A DNA stretch of 64,000 nucleotides from Verrucomicrobiales bacterium (lineage in GTDB: Bacteria > Verrucomicrobiota > Verrucomicrobiia > Limisphaerales > J093): the NCBI GenBank assembly GCA_024233305.1, contig JACKPV010000023.1:558001-622000 (forward strand), given 5' to 3'. The notes under the pieces are model-generated. The model made no database searches. It worked only from the letters and a program-made list of their open reading frames with translations, and was not told where the DNA came from. The stretch's first letter is position 1, and each line of letters starts with the position of its first letter. Below, piece by piece: positions 60,963 through 64,000 of this stretch. The position numbers were made by a program, and so were the translations under genes.

Positions 60963-63227
60963 ATGAAGACTCGAAACACTGACCCGACCCGCTCCGCTTT
61001 CTTAACCTCCGCCTCCTTGGCCCTGCTGATTGGGCTGACCAGGATGGCTGCTCCAATGGCTCACGCCCAGGACTTGGACCTCCGGGTGGTCGGAGGATAC
61101 GACACCGGCGGCGCAGTTTATGATGTGGTCATGGCAGGCAACCATGCCTACGTGGCCACCAGTTCAGGGCTGCAGGTGATCGACATGAGCGAACCGAGCG
61201 ATCCACGGCAGGAGGGAATCTGCAGCACAATCGGTCATGCTTGGGGCGTCGTGATCTCCGGCAGTTACGCCTTTGTTGCCTGCCTGGAAGGTGGCTTGCA
61301 GGTGGTCGACATCAGCAACCCCGCCATCCCCCAGAGGGTGGGGGGCTACATTACCGGCGGCTTCTCCAGGAGCGTGGCAGTCTCCGGCAACCATGCGTTC
61401 GTGGCGGTTGAAGATTCAGATCTGCAGGTGCTCGATATCAGTGACCCCTTAAATCCGCAGAGAGTCGGCGGCTACGGCGTTTCTTCGGGCGCAATCGCAG
61501 TGTCCGGAAACCATGCATACGTGCTGACAGTTGGTTCTGAACTGCAGGTGCTCGACATCAGCAACCCCGCAAATCCACGCCGGGTGAGCATCATGGGCGG
61601 TGTGGAGGGATCTCTCGCGATTCAGGGCGAACATGCTTACGTCGCCGGTTCTTTACAGGATGGCGAGGGAATGCACGCAGGTCTGAAGGTCATTGACATC
61701 AGCGCCCCGGCCAATCCGCATGAGGTGGGCCGGTACAATGCCTCTGGCTATGATGTGCATGATGTGTTCGTTTCCGGCAATCATGCATACCTGACGGAAA
61801 ACGCGGCCAACCCTGCAAGCCGCCTGATTGTGGTTGACGTCAGTGACTCAGGCAACCCGCGACAGGTGGGCAGTTACGACACAGACTTCGGCTTTTACGG
61901 CGCGGACGTTGCTGTATCCGGGAATTATGCCTATGTGGCAAGTGGTCGTGAGCAGTCCAGTCATCAGGTCATCGATATCAGCGATCCGACCAGCCCGCGA
62001 GGAGTAGGCAGCTATCAAACATCCACCTCGCTCGATTTGGCGGTCGCCGGTGACCATGCCTACGTGACAACTTGGTCTGGTCTCCAAGTGTTCGACATCA
62101 GCCATCCCGCCAGTCCGCAGCCGGTGGGTGCTTATGACACGAGTTCGGACACTCACGAGTGGTTTACGCGTCGCGTGGCAGTCTCGGGCAACTACGCCTG
62201 CGTGGCCGAAACGTGGTGGGACCAGGGTCAAAGCTACACAGACCAACAAGGCCGCCTTGAGGTAATTGACGTGAAGGACCCGGCAAACCCACGGCGGGTG
62301 GGTGGCTACGACACGAGCGGGGGTGCCCGTGCCGTGGCGATGTCGGGCAGCCATGCGTACGTAGCGGAGACTTGGTATGATCAGGAGGCGCAGACATCCA
62401 AAGGCCTGGTCGAGGTCATCGACCTCAGCGACCCGGCAAACCTACGCCTTGTCAGCCGTTACGAGACGAAAGGAGCAGCCAACGACGTTACGGTTGCGGG
62501 AACCTACGCCTACGTTGCCGGCGGGCGTTTTGACGAGACCGCGGGCCATCACCAAGATGGTTTGACGATTCTTGACATCAGCAATCCGGCCAATCTCCAG
62601 CGGGTGGGCAGCTACGACCTCGCCGGTCTTGCCATCGGCGTGACTGTTTCCGGGGAACATGCCTACACAACCGACATTTGGGAGGGCCTGCGAGTGCTCG
62701 ACGTTAGCGACCCCACCAACCCGTCGCTAGTGGGCGGATCGCAGGCCCCGGTTGGCTACGTGGGCTACCCCGCGATCTCCGGTGAAATCGTCTTCGTGGG
62801 GGCGCCGAATGTTCTGGCGTTCGATATCAGTGACCCGGCCAATCCCCGGCAATCGGGAATCTCGGACCTCATCGGCCCAGTCTGGGGGGACTCTGATGAG
62901 CGGCGGCACGATGGGCATGTGGCGGTTTCTGGCGGCTATGCCTACGTGGCGGGGATTACTGCCGGTCTCAAAGTAATCGAAATCAGTCCAGCCACCGAAC
63001 TCCGCATCGGCCCGGCAATGATGGAGGCGGATGGGAGCATTCGGCTGCCGGTCAACGGGAAGTGCGGCCAGCGTGTCCGACTGCAGCGGAGCGACAACTT
63101 GGTCGATTGGGAGGACTGGCAGACCATGATCCTGGGTGGCGACGGCTGCGGCCTCATCGACACCACCACCGCCACGCCAGCCCGCTTCTACCGCGCGGTC
63201 AACGACATCACCCCGGCAGCCGATTAG
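60963..63227 (+). CDS. Secreted LVIVD-repeat protein
   Basis: A 754-residue exported protein with signal peptide 'ALLIGLTRMAAPMAHAQDLD'. Fourteen repeats of about 42-55 residues follow the pattern 'V.V.GNHAYVA....GL.VIDISDPANPRRVGGYDT', the LVIVD repeat, which folds as beta-propeller blades. The C-terminal 70 residues ('SIRLPVNGKCGQRVRLQRSD ... ATPARFYRAVND') form the end domain common to secreted verrucomicrobial proteins. No catalytic motif is seen, and a binding or surface role is likely but unproven. The ATG at 60963 is chosen because the signal peptide starts there. It lies 38 bases after the kinase gene, so it could be part of the same transcript. It is visibly less GC-rich than most of the window. 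Confidence 0.85.
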   Translation: MKTRNTDPTRSAFLTSASLALLIGLTRMAAPMAHAQDLDLRVVGGYDTGGAVYDVVMAGNHAYVATSSGLQVIDMSEPSDPRQEGICSTIGHAWGVVISGSYAFVACLEGGLQVVDISNPAIPQRVGGYITGGFSRSVAVSGNHAFVAVEDSDLQVLDISDPLNPQRVGGYGVSSGAIAVSGNHAYVLTVGSELQVLDISNPANPRRVSIMGGVEGSLAIQGEHAYVAGSLQDGEGMHAGLKVIDISAPANPHEVGRYNASGYDVHDVFVSGNHAYLTENAANPASRLIVVDVSDSGNPRQVGSYDTDFGFYGADVAVSGNYAYVASGREQSSHQVIDISDPTSPRGVGSYQTSTSLDLAVAGDHAYVTTWSGLQVFDISHPASPQPVGAYDTSSDTHEWFTRRVAVSGNYACVAETWWDQGQSYTDQQGRLEVIDVKDPANPRRVGGYDTSGGARAVAMSGSHAYVAETWYDQEAQTSKGLVEVIDLSDPANLRLVSRYETKGAANDVTVAGTYAYVAGGRFDETAGHHQDGLTILDISNPANLQRVGSYDLAGLAIGVTVSGEHAYTTDIWEGLRVLDVSDPTNPSLVGGSQAPVGYVGYPAISGEIVFVGAPNVLAFDISDPANPRQSGISDLIGPVWGDSDERRHDGHVAVSGGYAYVAGITAGLKVIEISPATELRIGPAMMEADGSIRLPVNGKCGQRVRLQRSDNLVDWEDWQTMILGGDGCGLIDTTTATPARFYRAVNDITPAAD

Positions 63228-63289
63228 GACCATGAACCGTGCAACTCTCCATGGTTCGCGCGAGCGACTTGCTTTGAGCTTCGGTCTCT

Positions 63290-63370
63290 TGGAGGGGCGA
63301 TTTCCACGAGCTCCATGCTTTCTGCGAAGACTGGAGGAATGTCAGGGGCTCGCGGGAGCTCGCCCCTCCA
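63290..63370. repeat. Palindromic repeat with TGGAGGGGCGA arms
   Basis: Inverted arms TGGAGGGGCGA (63290-63300) and TCGCCCCTCCA (63360-63370) are exact complements. Inside them the shorter pair GAGCTCC (63309-63315) and GGAGCTC is also inverted. It lies between the LVIVD gene and the convergent toxin gene and could form a cruciform or an RNA hairpin that ends both transcripts. Confidence 0.65.
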
Positions 63371-63407
63371 TGGGCGTCAAGCGACGTTCCACCATGACAG
63401 CAGCCGA

Positions 63408-63728
63408 CTATGGAGAACTCAAGCGCATGTATTCGCCAGGGCCGATCGCATCAACGGCCGCTTGGATGACGTCGATCATCGTCCGGAGCAGCGGCCAGGA
63501 GTTGAACGGCAGTTCGATGATGGCCAGACGGCGTCCCGAGAGGTTCTGCTGGTATCGGAGGCTTTGGTCGGCGGTGATGAGAACGTCGCAAACACCCTCC
63601 GCGCTCTGGACGAGCAGGCCGTTCTTCCGGCCCTTCCATCCCAGCGCATCCACCGTCAACACCTTGACTCCTTTGAGATCGCGGCCGAGGGGAGACGGGC
63701 AGCACTCGTCCAGCAGCACTCTTCTCAT
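63408..63728 (-). CDS. DUF5615 PIN-like toxin
   Basis: A 106-residue protein of the DUF5615 (PIN-like) family, the usual toxin partner of DUF433 antitoxins. Family features are the N-terminal 'RRVLLDECCPSPLGRDL' (acidic Asp/Glu for metal binding), 'VCDVLITADQSLRYQQNLSG' (second acidic site) and 'RRLAIIELPFNSWPLL'. It probably cleaves RNA, as PIN domains do; this is family-based inference. The ATG at 63726-63728 overlaps the antitoxin stop (ATGA), so the two are translated together. A frame open up to 63803 is only antitoxin sequence in another phase. Confidence 0.88.
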   Translation of the reverse strand: MRRVLLDECCPSPLGRDLKGVKVLTVDALGWKGRKNGLLVQSAEGVCDVLITADQSLRYQQNLSGRRLAIIELPFNSWPLLRTMIDVIQAAVDAIGPGEYMRLSSP

Positions 63729-63961
63729 GCCGCTTGGGCCAGGGTCCGGAGGGCGTGGCGCAGCACCACCTCGGCCTGTTGACGGGAAACCGTTGGAAAC
63801 CACTCAAGGAACTGGTCCAAGGTGGCGCCGTCGGCCAGATTGCTCCAGAACGCTTGCAGCGGTACGCGGGTCCCGGCGAAGACCGGCTTCCCGCCCAGCA
63901 CCTCGGGGTCAACCGAGACCGGCAGCGCTTTCAGATCCTCTGGGTCGAGAACGATCCGCAT
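63725..63961 (-). CDS. DUF433 antitoxin
   Basis: A 78-residue DUF433 protein with the typical 'VDPEVLGGKPVFAGTRVPLQ' and 'GATLDQFLEWFPTVSRQQAE', a small helix-turn-helix-like fold. It is the antitoxin of the DUF433/DUF5615 type II module and would bind both the toxin and the operon promoter. The start is the ATG at 63959-63961 (MRIVLDPEDL); the frame continues 13 codons to the window edge. The promoter lies beyond or at the edge of the window. Confidence 0.9.
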   Translation of the reverse strand: MRIVLDPEDLKALPVSVDPEVLGGKPVFAGTRVPLQAFWSNLADGATLDQFLEWFPTVSRQQAEVVLRHALRTLAQAA

Positions 63962-64000
63962 GAACCCACTGTAACGATGCGTCCGGCCAAAGGCAATCAC

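Overview
The window reads as high-GC chromosomal DNA of a Verrucomicrobiota-like bacterium (PVC group). The signs are a planctomycete-type cytochrome/DUF1553 protein paired with a DUF1501 protein, two sulfatases, an ECF sigma factor next to a Ser/Thr kinase with WD40 repeats, squalene-cyclase-like repeat proteins behind a MoxR/DUF58/BatA operon, and several secreted proteins ending in '..ARFYR..' tails. The assignment rests on gene content only, because no rRNA or tRNA gene was seen.

Layout. 1-4 kb: the 5' part of rpsA (minus, runs off the left edge) and a sensor kinase/response regulator pair. 4-8.7 kb: DUF1501 and PSCyt/DUF1549/DUF1553 genes. 8.8-24.3 kb: one minus-strand run of eight genes, in transcription order MoxR ATPase, DUF58, BatA-like, VWA, DUF4175-like, cyclase-repeat protein, PA14 protein, cyclase-repeat protein. 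24.6-31.2 kb: a more A/T-rich block with a large GAF/PAS histidine kinase, a small receiver protein and two orphan proteins. 31.4-33.6 kb: an IS element whose frameshifted transposase has a DruA-like (DUF4338) N-terminal half; a truncated paralogue of the GAF/PAS kinase follows it directly. 34.2-41.1 kb: secreted repeat, SGNH-hydrolase and FG-GAP-like proteins. 41.2-42.7 kb: a DUF971 protein, a very short membrane ORF whose UGA is followed by a SECIS-like hairpin (candidate selenoprotein), and a nitrilase-family amidase. 42.7-48.3 kb: two sulfatases divergent from an esterase/six-hairpin fusion.

48.3-60.9 kb is shaped by three nearly identical 1956-bp group II introns (one inverted). Each starts exactly four bases (GCTC) after a stem-loop, the insertion habit of class IIC introns. 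Two sit in copies of a palindromic repeat. The third splits the Ser/Thr kinase gene beside its ECF sigma factor, and exact removal of the intron restores the reading frame. The window ends with a 14-repeat LVIVD protein and a DUF433/DUF5615 antitoxin-toxin pair.

The strongest candidates for something new are the short UGA-containing gene with a SECIS-like hairpin at 41.6 kb, the hairpin-guided introns including one interrupting a regulatory kinase, the DruA-transposase fusion, and the kinase/receiver/orphan block.
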